Of a stretch of DNA of 64,000 nt, positions 1 to 11,147 are shown in pieces. Below the pieces are notes generated by a model. The model ran no database searches. It was not told the DNA's origin and was given only the letters and a program-made list of their open reading frames with translations. How positions within the stretch are numbered: position 1 is the stretch's first letter; each line of letters opens with the position of its first letter. The stretch spans positions 20,339,001 through 20,403,000 of the forward strand of contig CM043698.1 of the NCBI GenBank assembly GCA_023935145.1, in the 5' to 3' direction. This DNA comes from Bretschneidera sinensis (lineage: Eukaryota > Streptophyta > Magnoliopsida > Brassicales > Akaniaceae). The translations under genes and the position numbers were made by a program.

Positions 1-2
1 CT

Positions 3-176
3 GCAGCAGGATTTGGTGCTACAAAAGATATGAAGTCAACCTTTCAAGGGACAGGTTCTGATGTTGATAAATTCTTCAATAAAGGATATGCATCTTCAAG
101 CCTCCTCCTTCTCGCATTCTTTTGCACAGCAATGTTATCAGTCTTCTCATCTTATGCACTCCCTAAGAGAGTTTAA
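3..176 (+). CDS. CASP-like membrane protein, C-terminal exon (partial)
   Basis: The window opens inside the last coding part of a gene. The frame from base 3 gives 57 codons ending ...SSYALPKRV and a TAA stop. The tail has one strongly hydrophobic segment (SSSLLLLAFFCTAMLSVFSS) followed by a short basic end. This matches the fourth transmembrane helix and C-terminus of plant CASP-like proteins (CASPL4 type), which are four-helix proteins of the plasma membrane; the subfamily is from memory. The start lies upstream of the window, so length and intron structure cannot be judged. A diverged second copy of the last codons and of the 3' flank lies at 9571-9935. Confidence 0.7.
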   Translation, partial: AAGFGATKDMKSTFQGTGSDVDKFFNKGYASSSLLLLAFFCTAMLSVFSSYALPKRV

Positions 177-480
177 TTAATTAGTTGTTATCTATTATCA
201 TTAGGGAGATGATAATTCAAACTGTAAAATTTACTTTTTCTGTCAATTTTAGACTATATTGCAATGTTAGCATAAAATAAATAAATGGATTGTATGATTG
301 AATTAAGTTGACTTCTTTCAATTCAAGTAATATAATAATGTCCCTTGTGAACGAACAATTCTGGACTGGATCGGGATTTAAAAACTAATGCTATTAGTGA
401 AATTATTTTAAATTATTAATTAAGTTTCGGGTGAATCTAAAACATTAGTTTTAGACCTGATTTTAAAAAAAAAAAATCTA
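109..480 (+). repeat. Local duplication, block A copy 1 (CASP-like 3' end and flank)
   Basis: This stretch, from the last 22 codons of the CASP-like gene through its 3' flank, recurs with scattered substitutions and small indels at 9571-9935. Its distal part (about 400-480) contains the words 'aaaacattagttttagacc' and 'gtttcgggtgaatctaaa', which resemble one arm of the MITE family seen at 44161-44358. The rest, 481-605, is unannotated AT-rich sequence up to the copia target site. Confidence 0.75.
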
Positions 481-610
481 CAAGTTTTGGCCTTAAGTGC
501 AACTTAAAGCAAAAAAGTTAAAGATTTACCATAGGTTTTGTGAGAGAGTAACGATTAAAATTTTAAGTTTTTTTGGATTCTAATTGAACTTAAAGTCAAA
601 ACCAAACAAC

Positions 611-981
611 TATTAGAGTTAGTGCATACTTCAATAGGTCCAGACCTATAGAACCCCTGAAGGCCACGGGAGTTATGACGCAGCGCCCCCGAAACTTTCA
701 GCCCTGTGCATGAGTTAGTCTGGTTTTTTGCTTGGCGATTTGGGCTTGGGCCCATGAATAGCCGTGATTTTGCAGCACGATGAAAACCTAATTAGAGCAT
801 CTCAAGTTGCTTATAAATAATCTTTATGTACTAAGTGCACAAAAAAATGAGAGATTTGTGATGTTGATAATAGTGAAACTTCTGGCAGGATGTAGCCCTA
901 TTCTGTGGTGAACATAGGTAAATCGTATCTTGTTTTCTTTTTGTTGATAATTTGTGTGATTGACAGGTCTTGAATCGTTTA
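611..981 (+). repeat. 5' LTR of the copia element
   Basis: It begins TATTAGAGTT and ends CTTGAATCGTTTA, followed by the primer-binding site. It aligns along its whole length with 5105-5475. The canonical TG start has become TA in both LTRs; the related solo LTR at 38149-38469 ends in the canonical CA. A region near 806-820 (gcttataaataa) could supply the TATA function. Confidence 0.9.
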
Positions 982-1009
982 ATTGGTATCAGAGCTTTGT
1001 GTTAGTGGA

Positions 1010-4000
1010 TTAACGATCAGTGATGTCGACTAGATCATAGATTGAAATCGAGAAGTTCGAAGGGAAGAGTTTCGAGTTGTGAAAATTGAAGATGGAGGGT
1101 CTACTCGTGGACATGGATCTATAGACAGTGATAGTTAATGAGATGCCGAAGAGTACGATGAGCATGACGGCAGCTTCCACAGTAGAGGTGACGTCGCCGG
1201 TGGTGGTTTCAACATCATCTACAACGACCATCACGGAGTGGGAGAAGCTCAATCGGAAGGCATGAAGTTTGATTCGGCTGTGCCTGGCAGATTCTGTCGT
1301 GATAAATGTTTCTAGAGAGAAGACTGTGAAAGATCTCTGGAAGAAGTTGGAAAGCCTTTATCAGAGTAAATCTCTGGTAAACAAATTATTTATGCGGAAG
1401 AAGTTGTACAACCTTCGAATAGCTGAGGGCGATTCTTTCTCTGTTCATCTACATGAGTTCAACACTTTGATAGGTCAGTTATTGTCTATCAGTGTTGATA
1501 TGACGGATGACGATAAGGTTATTACACTGCTTTGTTCACTGTCTGATTCGTGGGATAACTTGATAGTTGTGATTGGTAGTGGTACGACTGATCTGTCATT
1601 TGAGAATGTCGTGGTAGTCTTATTGTTTGAGAAGATGAGGCGATAGGGTACATAAAACTCATCAAATGAGGCCTTATCTGTGAAAGGGTGAACTCATAAT
1701 AGAGACTACAAGTGGCCTGGTGATAAACCCAAGTTCAGGGGAAGATTGAAAAGTAAGGAAATATCTGGGTTGAAATGTTGGAAGTGTAGGAAGCCCAGAC
1801 ATCTAAAGAAGGATTGTAGAAGTAAGAGTATGAACCTAAAAAGTGAACAGGCGAGATATCAGCTTCAGGAAACATGAACCAATATGATGATGATGCTAGT
1901 GACTTAAATATGGCATCATGTTTGGCTCAATCAGATTGAAGTATTTGGATAATTGACACATGAGCATCCTTTCACACAACACCTCACAGGGATTGGTTTC
2001 GTGAGTATGAAAAATTTGATGTGGGAAATGTTTTATTAGGTGATAACTTTCATGTGAAAATTATTGATCGTGGGAAGGTGAAATTGAAGATGAAAGATGG
2101 GACAGTCAGGACACTTCTAGGTGTAAAGCATATCTCAGGCCTTAGTAGGAACCTGATGTTAGTTAGCAAGATGACAGATGGGGGAGTCAATTTCAGCTGT
2201 GACAAAAATTCGTGCAAGATGACTTATGGATTGCTAGTAATTGCACGAGGTGTTAGATATGGAACGTTGTACAAGTTGCTGGGAAGTACAGTACAAAGTA
2301 AGTGTAGTGGAGGTTTTATCTCTGATGAGGCGACTGATGATGAGTCGAAGTCCTCTATGTTGTGGCATCAGAGGCTTGGGCATATAGGTGAAAAGGGACT
2401 ATCTACTTTATCGTCGAAGCAGATGATGAAAGGAGTCTTAGATTGCTCCATGGGATTCGGTTCTATGAGCATTGTTTACATGGCAAGCAGAACCATGTGA
2501 GTTTTAAGTCCGTTGGCATGAGGGCAAAATATATTTTGGATTTGATACATAGTGATGTGTTTGGGCCAGTTCTGGTCCAATTTCTTGGAAAATCAAGGTA
2601 TTATATCTCTTTCATTGATGATTTTTCAAGGTATTCATGGATTTACTTCATTAAGAGTAACGCTGAAGCATTTGATAAGTTCTGTGAATTTAAAGCATTG
2701 GTAGAAAATCATATGGAAAGAAAGATAAAGTACTAAGAACAGATATTAGAGGGGAATTTTGCTAAGACAAGTTTGAGCAATTCTGTGTGGCAAGTGGCAT
2801 TGTAAGAAAGAAAACAACTCCATATACACCTCAACAGAATAAGGTGGCCGAGAGACTCAATTGGTCACTCATGGAGTAATCGAGGAGTATGCTGAGTTGT
2901 GCAGGCTTGGAGCCGGAGTTCTGAGCAGAGGCAACAGCTACAACATGTTATCTGAAGAATAGGTCACCCACATCAGCTTTGCAGGATCAGACACCGTTTG
3001 AGACACTATTTAGGAAGAAGCCGAGTCTAGCTCATGTTAGGATGTTTGAGTGTGATGCTTATATGCATGTGCCAAAAGAAATGAGGAACAAACTTGACAG
3101 CAAATCAGTGAAGTGCATTTTCTTTGGTTATAAGGATAGGGTTAAGGGGTACAAGTTATGGAATCCAGAAAATAAGAGTATAGTTTTCAGTAGAGATGTT
3201 ATGTTCAGAGAAACACAAAGGGATATGGCGGCTATCCAGGATGTACCAGAACAGCCAAAGTAGGTTCATATTGATCTTTGCCCGAGAGATAAAGAATGGG
3301 AGATTATCCCACAGACTGCATCAGATTCTCCAAATTCTGAGTAAGCTGAGTCTGAGCACGATATTCATGTTTTTGATGTAAAGGATGAGGATTCAGATGC
3401 CGACTTGGAGGTAGAGACCACACCTGTCATAAGAAGATACTCATGGGTTAGGAAGCTACCTATCAGGTATTGCCCTAGTACTTGTAGTGCATTATATGCT
3501 TTAAATATTGCTGGTGATGATCCTAGCACAGTGAAAGAGGCAAGGACCTCGGATGATGCTATAAATGATGAGATGCAGGCACTGGACAGGAATGAAATAT
3601 GGAGCCTTATGAAATTGCCTAGGGATAGGAAGGTAATTGGATGAAAATGGGTTTTCAAGAAGAAAACTAATGCAGATGGAATGGTAGAAAAGTACAAGGC
3701 ACGTTTGGTTGTAAATAGGTACTCGTAAATAGAGGAAATTCACTATGGTGAGATATTTTTCTCGGTAGCAAAGTTGACATCTATCAGATTTATCTTATCC
3801 ATGGCAGCTGCTTATGATCTAGAGGTTAAGCAACTGGATGTGAAGACAACTTTCCTTCATGGGAACTTAGAGGAAGAAATTTACATGAAACAGCCTGAAG
3901 GATTTGTGAGCAAAGGCAACGAAGAGCTGGTTTGTAAATTAAAGAAATATTTGTATGGACTAAAGCAGTCACCACGGATGTAGTACCAGAAGTTTGTCAC

Positions 4001-5104
4001 AAATTTCATTCAGCTTGGGTTCACTCGCATCTATGCCGAGCACTACGTCTATGTGAAAAGGTTAGGGGTCGATTTTTTCATTCTAACCTTGTATGTTGAT
4101 GATATATTGTTGATTGGAAATAACAAGAAGATGATTAGCATTGTGAAGGCATCGTTGGTAAGGTAGTTTGACATGAAATACGTAGGGCCAACAAACTTTA
4201 TCTTGGGTATGTAGGTAAAGAGGGATCGTGAAAATCGAAAATTGTTGCTGAGTCAGAAGAAGTATATTGAAGAAGTTTAACATGTCTGATAGCAAGCCGG
4301 TAGGGACTCCCATGCCTTTGGGAACCAAGTTATCTACAGAACAATGTCCGAAGATAGAGGAAGAAGCTAAAGAGATGGCTCACGTACCTTATGCTAGTGC
4401 AGTTAGAATCTTGATGCACGCCATGGTGTGTATGAGACCAGATATTGCCCAAGCAGTGGAAGTATTGAGCAGATATATATCTAATCCTAGGAAAGAGTAT
4501 TGGACTGCAATCGAGAGAGTTCTTAGATATCTTCGTGGCACGTCAAAGTTTGCATTGTGTTATGGAGGTATGGGAGGTAAGAAGAATCTTGATGTTGTAG
4601 GAACCGTTGATGCCGACTGGGGAGGAGACATTGATAGCAAGAGGTCTACAAGCGGATATATGTTTAATCCGTTTGGTGGGGCGGTGAGTTGGATGAGCAA
4701 GAGGCAAAGTGTTGTTGCTCTTTCATCCAAAGAAGCATAGTATATGGCGATAACTCATGCTGGAAAAGAAGCACTTTGGCTTCAAAGGTTATGTGTTGAG
4801 CTTGGGTTTATACAAGGAGCAGTGAAGGTGAAATGTGACAATCAATGTGCTATCTTCTTAGCAAAGAATCTTGCATTTCATTCATGGACGAAACACATTG
4901 ATATCCAATATCACTTCATCCGGGAAAAGATTGAAGAAAATGTGATAATCTTGGAGAAAGTCGATACAACAGTAAACAACGCAAATTTCTTGACTAAGGC
5001 AGTTAGTCTAGTGAAGTTTGAGTGGTGTGTTACTGAAATGGGATTGAAAAAACAAAGTTCTGGGAAGTTTGCCATATCTATGAAGTATTTACCAAGTGAG
5101 AGAT
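1010..5104 (+). pseudogene. copia gag-pol polyprotein remnant
   Basis: The reading frame is broken into pieces by stops and shifts. The best gag piece is 1269-1646 (LTR-copia gag type). A CX2CX4HX4C zinc knuckle (CWKCRKPRHLKKDC) lies near 1774-1815. The protease signature reads DT-stop-A, with a TGA at 1961-1963. GAG-pre-integrase and integrase-like sequence covers about 2000-3260. The reverse transcriptase region has QLDVKTTFLHG (about 3830-3862) and the catalytic YVDD at 4092-4103. The copia-type RNase H region (DWGG..SKRSTSGY, then SKRQSVVALSSKEA) covers 4600-5145. No piece could make a complete polyprotein, so it is described only as a remnant. Confidence 0.9.
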
Positions 5105-5475
5105 TATTAGAGTTGGTGCATGCTTCAATGGGTCCAGATTTGTAGAACCCCCGACGACCACGGGGTTCCGGCTCCCTGGTGAGATGAGTCTGATTCAGGC
5201 CCTGTACATGAGTTGGTCTGGTTTTTTGCTTGGCGGTTTGGGCCCATGAATAGCCGTGATTTTGTAGCAGAGCGGAAACTCTAATTAGAGCGTTTCAAGT
5301 TGCTTATAAATACTCTTTATGTACTGAGTGCATAAAGAAAACAAAAGATTTGTGAGGTTGATAATAGTGAAACTTATAGCAAGACGTAGCTCTATTCTGA
5401 GGTGAACCTGGGTAAATCGTGTCTTGTTTTCTTTCTGTTTATAATTCATGTGATTGACAAGTCTTGAATCGTTGA
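5105..5475 (+). repeat. 3' LTR of the copia element
   Basis: It has the same length as the 5' LTR (371 bp), beginning TATTAGAGTTGG and ending CTTGAATCGTTGA. It is immediately followed by the second ACAAC target copy. Confidence 0.9.
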
Positions 5476-5774
5476 ACAACATCATGATAATATCTCAGTT
5501 AAATTGATTGGTACAATCATTTGTCCTCGTACAAGAATGCGGTACCTTTCTGTATGCAATCCATAGACCCAATGAATATCTTGAAATAAAAGAAAGTAGC
5601 ATACAACTTGAGAGAATGCTTTGAGAATACATGATTTTACTGATTTTTTATGCGACTATAAATCAGACTGATGATAAAGTATCACATCGGCATTTGATTG
5701 GTTTATCAACCTTCAATTAAAGAATCACATATTATAACAAATAAAAAACACTATTTCACTAGCTAACATGCTCA

Positions 5775-6533
5775 TCATGCAACCAAATCCACAAAGAGAG
5801 AGGTGAGAGTTATCGCCGGATCGCCTAAAAGGATGCAAGCAATGGTTTTGAAAAGCAACTTGGCAATCCTCCAATACTTGTTACCTCTGCCTCCACTTCT
5901 ATTCAACTGACCTTGAATAGGTAGCTCAAAATTCTCCAATGCCAAACACTTGTTATCATCACTAAATTCTCCATTTTTCCATTTTGCAACCACCATTTCA
6001 GTTGCACAACGCACATGAAAATGGTAGTTCTCGCATTTGGACACATACGACCAGCCCTCGATGTTTGTTCTACTACTATCTTGAAGCTTCTTCTTTTTAC
6101 ACCAAAAACATTTTTTCAGTAACACCTTATCTTGAAGCCGGAATTTTACTCCATCCACGTTTAATTTATACTTAAGATTGCTACAACATGGATGCAAATC
6201 CCAATCCTTGTCTTCGCAGTGGTACAAGAAACCATTTATATGTTTTCCACAGGCGTCACAGTATGATGTGTTGCAATCTTTGCAATTATCAATATTCCTT
6301 GGGCATTTGATTGGAGGAGGTTTATCAAAGAATTTGAAGGTTGATTTTCCGAAGAAGTCATGGTGAATCGTGGAGCTAGAGAACATACAATCTTTATGGA
6401 GATCATAGTCGCAACATTCACATCGGTATCTTGATCCGAACCCTTGCTCCTTGCAACCATCACATCTATAGGGTTTTTGATAGTTCTTCAGCTCGAGTTC
6501 ATGCTTTGGGTGGCTAAAATGAATCTCCCCCAT
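5775..6533 (-). CDS. DC1-domain cysteine/histidine-rich protein
   Basis: A single open exon encodes 252 aa from the Met at 6533; an in-frame upstream Met at 6557 adds 8 residues. The later start is preferred because family members typically begin close to the HFSHP motif. DC1 (divergent C1) motifs are visible. Residues about 5-50 run FSHPKHELEL...YRCDGC...YRCECCDYDLHKDC. A second unit around 60-130 ends YHCEDKDWDLHPCC. A partial third unit is around 145-180 (WSYVSKCENYHFHVRC). DC1 units are zinc-binding and many such plant proteins are linked to stress responses, but no specific role can be read here. The C-terminal 35 residues are hydrophobic (KLLFKTIACILLGDPAITLTSLFVDLVA) and may contact a membrane. 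The gene sits between the copia element and a duplicated promoter-like block. Confidence 0.8.
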   Translation of the reverse strand: MGEIHFSHPKHELELKNYQKPYRCDGCKEQGFGSRYRCECCDYDLHKDCMFSSSTIHHDFFGKSTFKFFDKPPPIKCPRNIDNCKDCNTSYCDACGKHINGFLYHCEDKDWDLHPCCSNLKYKLNVDGVKFRLQDKVLLKKCFWCKKKKLQDSSRTNIEGWSYVSKCENYHFHVRCATEMVVAKWKNGEFSDDNKCLALENFELPIQGQLNRSGGRGNKYWRIAKLLFKTIACILLGDPAITLTSLFVDLVA

Positions 6534-6703
6534 AATTAAAACCCTAAATAGAACCATAATAACATAAGCTTTACTATATTAAAAAGTGACAATCAATGAC
6601 ATACATACATATCTAGATTAAATAGTGAATTAAACATGCATATTAATTACCTGTTTTATGTAGCCTATTGATGATCCACCTTGCGCTGCAAATGACCTGA
6701 AAG

Positions 6704-7023
6704 AAAACATTACTTCACTACGATTCTAATGTTGGCCATATATAGCAAAACCTTAGAGAAATTGCAGACTTAATTTCCTCTCTTTTTCAATGAAATTCAA
6801 AATCAACTAAGCTGAACCTTCATGGAGCCGCGTGAATTAATTTGGGTTTCCCCACACGTCAGAGAAACCCTGCATTCACATTATCTAGCTAGAGAAATAG
6901 CAGACTTAATTTCCTCTCATCTTTTTCAAAGAAATTCAAAATCAATTTAGCAGAACCTTCATGTAGCCAAGTGAATTAATTTGGATTTCTACACACGTCA
7001 TAGAAACCTTGCATAGCAGTTAT
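6704..7023. repeat. Promoter-side block B with a two-unit, 136-bp tandem repeat
   Basis: This lies upstream of the minus-strand DC1 gene. Two diverged units, 6755-6890 and 6891-about 7023, share 'gcagacttaatttcctct', 'aattcaaaatcaa', 'gtgaattaatttgg' and 'cacacgtca'. The first unit and the 50 bases before it recur at 11148-11262, making this block B of the local duplication. If the DC1 promoter lies here, the tandem units would double any site they hold; ACACGTCA resembles an ACGT-core bZIP site. Confidence 0.7.
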
Positions 7024-7740
7024 GAGAGACTCTTGGCTGCCCAAGGTTTGCATCTGGTGGAAACCTGATTGATAAATTTTAAGAATTTCACTAGTAATAT
7101 CCGTACATAATTAATTAATATTATCAGTGAAATTCTCAAAAATTACCAATCGAGTTTCTATACGCTCCAAAAAAATCTTGTTTTGCTCTCGGTGCAAACA
7201 AGAATTTTTCTGAATTCTTGACATTAAACTCAATTAATCTAGCCAAAAGTTTGGAAATTTAACTTGATATTTAATTATTATGTGAGTTTCATGAAAATAT
7301 CTCCATTAATAAAAAAATCAAGCAAATTCATTTTTGCCTGTACAATTAAGAGAAATTGATTTTTATAATGAATATTAGTTTCCTTTATGTTAATGCTAGA
7401 AACATTGTAGGGTTGGATGAATGCAGTTTCACCGTAATTACACTGAATTTTCTTAATGTGGAAATAGATGAGCTTTCTTTCCCATTTGTTGTTTTTGAGA
7501 AAATCTCTCAGTTGTACTGTAATTTGATATCACAATATACACGTTATGTCATCGCACTGTACATAGTCAATGAGAATGTGAAGTAGAGAAACAAGCGAAC
7601 AAGAGATTCGATTAATTGCCATAACAGGTAAATGCATTTATAAGATGGTTATCCCAAAAAAGGAAACTTATAAGAAGTTGTGTTCCATCTTATGGAAATT
7701 AAGGATAAAAAAGGAAGTTGTATTCGATCTTGTTGCTTAT
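7024..7740. other. Non-coding stretch with a small hairpin and block C copy 1
   Basis: No gene is supported. Bases about 7080-7142 contain an imperfect inverted repeat (agaatttcactagtaat against attatcagtgaaattct) resembling the MITE family found elsewhere in the window. Bases 7659-7740 contain two short 'gaagttgtgttc/gaagttgtattc' units that match the longer tandem array at 11276-11475 (block C). An open frame at 7356-7586 has no recognisable domain. Confidence 0.5.
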
Positions 7741-8510
7741 TACGGACGGATTTTTCTAGTCAGTGAAAGTTCTCTTGCCATCGGTAATAGTCATTAGCGA
7801 GGAGAATCACTCGGTAATATACATGTCGGTGTTAATTTCCTCGGTAATACAGTTTTTCAGCAAGGGCCAAAAAATCTGTCGGTAATAATTTATTACCGAT
7901 GGACATTACCGACGGACTACCCTCACTGAGGAGTTTTTTTTAAAAAAATATTTTTTTAGTCGTGTTTACCAAAAAATAATAAAATATTACTATTATCACC
8001 AACAGATTTATCCCTCGGTAATAAGTTTTTTTTTAAAAAAAATGAAAAATATTATGGATCCCTTTGTAAACTGTTTTTAAAAAAAAATAAAAAATTGAGA
8101 AAATATTATCACTGAGAGGTGGATCCGTCGGTGATAATATTTTTTTTTTAAATTCCTAAGATGGATCCCTCGATGATAAGGACTGGTTTTTAAAATAATC
8201 TTTTTATTTTATTAATTTTTCCTTGTTAAGACGTATTCAACTTGTTTGAAATGCATTTAAAAAATACAAAATAAAATGGATTCAATAATACAAAATATTT
8301 CGTAAATTAATAAAATATTATGGGTCGGTCGATTCCGCGTTATCATGGTCCAAATGCTCAGCATCATCCTCTACAATTCGATCCTATAATAAAAGATAAC
8401 AAATAAAATGGTTATATATATATATATATATATACTAGTTAAAATATACGTAAACCAAAACCGAAATTAACTAAGGCACGAAAATAATTTTTTTAAAACC
8501 CACACGGTTG

Positions 8511-8985
8511 GTAACCGGTGAACCGAAATAGATTTCATTTCTTCTCACTAGTCACGTTCTACCAAACAGACGTGACTGTAACCCTGCTTCATCTGTTAGA
8601 CAAGTGTTTTATCGTTTTGACTTTAAAACCACTAATTTATGAAAGTTTTTAGTTTGAAACCCCTCGATTTGTAACCCGTGATCCGAAATGGATTATGTTT
8701 CTTCCCACTATTCACATTCTACCAAACGAACGTGATGGTAACCCCGTCTCGTCAGTTAGGTAAGTATTTTACCGTTTTGATCTTCAAACTGTTATGAAAG
8801 TTTTTAGTCTGAAACCCCTTAGTTTGTAACCGGTGATCCAAAATAGATTCCATTTTTTTCTCACTAGTCACATTCTACCAAATGGAAGTGACAATATCCC
8901 TATCTCGTCCACTAGACAAGTATTTTAATGTTTTGACCTTAAAACCGCTAACTTATGAAAATATAATTTCCCGAAAACACACGGC
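8511..8985. repeat. Three diverged tandem units of 155-160 bp
   Basis: Units start at 8511, 8671 and 8826, each with GTAACC(C/G)GTGA. Each continues with a 'ttctcactagtcac(g/a)ttctaccaaa' type segment, a 'gttttgacctta' type segment and 'tatgaaagtttttag'. The units lie inside the CACTA-like remnant. No coding frame is conserved between units. Confidence 0.8.
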
Positions 8986-9043
8986 CGGCTAAAATGTAAA
9001 AAAGTTCAATGTGTTTTACTTACATTGGGTCGTGTGGTAGGAG

Positions 9044-9295
9044 TCACCCCAGAATGCCTGACCGTCGCCATCTGCTGCAATATATGCTCAACGAACTAGA
9101 GACGTGTATACATGCCATCCACCTTATGCCTCGCTGCGCCAGCTGTGACTGAAGATCCTCTTTTCTTGCCCTCTCCTCATCCAGCTGTTGTTTCATCACT
9201 CTGACATCAACGATCGGTGTGAACCGTGATGAAGTGGATCGAACGGAGGAACTACTAGCTGGAGAGTTGCTAGCAAAATGATGACCGTCAATCAT
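9044..9295 (-). pseudogene. Transposase C-terminal fragment (Ptta/En-Spm-like)
   Basis: The frame reads a Ser-rich stretch (SNSPASSSSVRSTSS), then FTPIVDVRVMKQQLDEERARKEDLQSQLAQRG. This is a charged heptad-like segment expected to form a coiled coil. Serine-rich linkers followed by such coiled coils are common at the C-termini of plant En/Spm-type transposases. Upstream on the minus strand (9300-9420) the homologous-looking frame is interrupted by a stop. Identification rests on composition, pattern and the surrounding subterminal-like repeats. Confidence 0.45.
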
Positions 9296-9570
9296 CCTCT
9301 CGAATCCATAAAATCACCTATTCTTTAGCCCAGCCGATGCATGCAACCGCTCAACAGGGTCGATCTCAGTTTGTGAGGATACTTCAATCTGATCACCACT
9401 TTTGTCAAAAACATGCTGGTCATATGTTTTTTACAATACAAATAAATGCATTTAATTAATATTTTTTCCCAAACAATATTATAAATTATGATTAACAATT
9501 ATTTTGCATATAAATAAAAAATACATTTCATACATACCACTCTCTCGAACAATATTAAAAGCAACAATTA

Positions 9571-9935
9571 TTCTCGTATTCTTTTGCATCGCAATGTTAT
9601 CAGTTTTCTCATCGTATGCACTCGCTAAGAGAGTTTAATTAATTAGTTGTTATATATTATCGTTACGGAGGTGATAATCCAAACTGTAAAATTTTACATT
9701 TTCTGTCAATTGTAGAATATATTGCCATGTTATCCTAAAATAAATAAATGGAATGTTTGATTGTATTAAGTTGACTTCTTTTTATTGAGGCAAATAATAA
9801 TGTCCTTCACGAATGAGCAATTCTTGATTAGTTTGGAATCCAAAATACAGTGAAGTTTTTTAAAATTATTAATAAAGTTTCAGATGAATCTAAAATATTG
9901 ATTTTAGACTTGATCTAACAAAAAAAAAATATACT
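9571..9935 (+). pseudogene. Local duplication, block A copy 2 (truncated CASP-like 3' end)
   Basis: The sequence starts abruptly within the last helix codons and reads FFCIAMLSVFSSYALAKRV then TAA (9636-9638). The homologous 3' flank follows, including 'aattagttgttat' and 'gtaaaatttta'. Compared with 109-480 there are substitutions (T>I, P>A) and small indels. No upstream coding sequence precedes it, so it is a 5'-truncated copy and cannot be expressed as a CASP-like protein. Confidence 0.8.
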
Positions 9936-9949
9936 CATGAATACCGTAG

Positions 9950-11147
9950 TTGATTTTCTTTTTTTTTTTTTTTTTCTAAATTCGAACTTTTAAAGGAATG
10001 TTTGGAAGAACAGGGGGATCTTTTAATTTTTCTTCTAAAAAGAAAGAAGAGGCTTTGTTGAATCCTAACGTCCCAGACCGTTAGGATTTCCGTCCAAATC
10101 ATGCCATGTCAACAGAACCGCATCTGATAGATGTGAGGAGAGAGAGCTAAGGGCTTCCTCTCTCTCTCACAGAAGATCAAAGCTCCTGTTTCTCTAACCA
10201 GATCAAAGGCGGAAGACTAACAACATTTCTCTCACCAGTTGATCTAAAAATCACAAAAGCAACCCTAAACCAACGGTAACAAATAAATTAAACCTGACAA
10301 AATCAATACTCACAGGAACCCCACCTTCAACCATTTTTTTCGTAACCTCAAAACTCCATTAAAATAGAAAAAGAATGGATCAAATATCCATATATCCAAA
10401 ACATCTGAGATTGATTATTTAATTCTTCTATCGAAAACCTAAAACCAAATCAATAAAACGAATAAAAGATGAATTACCCAACAATATGCATCCTGATCCA
10501 CCGATCGGATCCAGATTCGAGAGCCTTTAAAGGCGTGAGGCAACAGCAGGCTCAGCAGTAGTGACAGCCGTGGACGCAGCACCACCGAGGAAGGAGAGGA
10601 ATCCGGTGGTGGCAGGTTCTTGTTCGTACAACAATGAGGATGCCGAGGGTTTCACGTTCGGAGAAGGTGGGGCTGAAGAGGAGTGGTTAGTCGGAGGGAC
10701 AAAAGAGGTAGAGGATGAGCGAGGAGGCAGAGGAGTAGAAAGGGAGAAAAGGGTTAGTGACGAGGGAGAACCCGACGATCAGAACGACCACGGAAAGGTA
10801 ATTTCTCTTGAGTAGGAGTAGTTCTTGCGGACGGAGAGGGAACTCGGAAACGGACTCTGGCTTCGAGAAGACGGACCGGTCGGCAACCTCTGACCAGGGG
10901 CGCTGCTGGGAGAGGCCGTTACGGACTGTCTTCGTGATGTGGTTGATGAAGGCGCGAAAGGCTGGGATCGCTATGGGGGGTTGCGATTCTGATGACGTGG
11001 CATGATTTGGACGGAAATCCTAACGGTTTGCGACGGATGGTTTGGATTGCATCATATTTAAAAATTTAGAGTTTAGATTACTCCTTTGTAAACTTGGGGA
11101 AAATTGTCTCTGACCTTTAAACTCAGGGGACTTTTTGTAAATAAGCC
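9950..11147. mobile_element. Non-autonomous DNA transposon with long terminal inverted repeats
   Basis: A 35-bp inverted repeat with one mismatch joins 10077-10111 (accgttaggatttccgtcca...) to 10993-11027. Weaker symmetry extends outward on both sides. The outer limits given are where duplicated blocks A (ending about 9935) and B (starting 11148) resume, so the insertion split a once continuous A-B copy. The centre (about 10500-10980) is clearly more GC-rich than its surroundings and contains open frames at 10561-10815 (84 aa, Glu/Gly/Arg-rich) and 10808-11005, neither recognised. No transposase is seen. Long TIRs would fit a Mutator-like element, but no target duplication could be set. Confidence 0.6.

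Larger units (their letters stand above)
611..5475 (+). mobile_element. Ty1/copia LTR retrotransposon, full-length but inactivated
   Basis: The element is bounded by two 371-bp direct LTRs and flanked by the 5-bp target duplication ACAAC (606-610 and 5476-5480). A primer-binding site TGGTATCAGAGC (984-995), complementary to the 3' end of initiator tRNA-Met, follows the 5' LTR after two bases. A purine-rich tract (about 5093-5104) precedes the 3' LTR. The internal region carries gag, zinc knuckle, protease, integrase, reverse transcriptase and RNase H in that order, which is the copia order. Numerous stops and frameshifts make it non-autonomous. The LTRs differ at many positions, so it is an old insertion. 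Confidence 0.93.
7741..9420 (-). mobile_element. Decayed CACTA-like (En/Spm) transposon remnant
   Basis: Bases 7780-8200 carry many scattered copies of CGGTAAT/ATTACCGACGG words in both orientations, as in the subterminal repeats of plant CACTA elements. A direct repeat array (8511-8985) and a minus-strand fragment (9044-9295) resembling the coiled-coil tail of plant Ptta/En-Spm transposases follow. No clear CACTA terminus or 3-bp target duplication was found, so the limits are approximate. Orientation is taken from the transposase-like fragment. Confidence 0.5.

Noticed and set aside
7750..7770. TTTTTCTAGTCAGTG as a CACTA terminus
   Set aside because: It resembles a right end pointing the wrong way relative to the subterminal motifs, so it cannot bound the element at 7741-9420.
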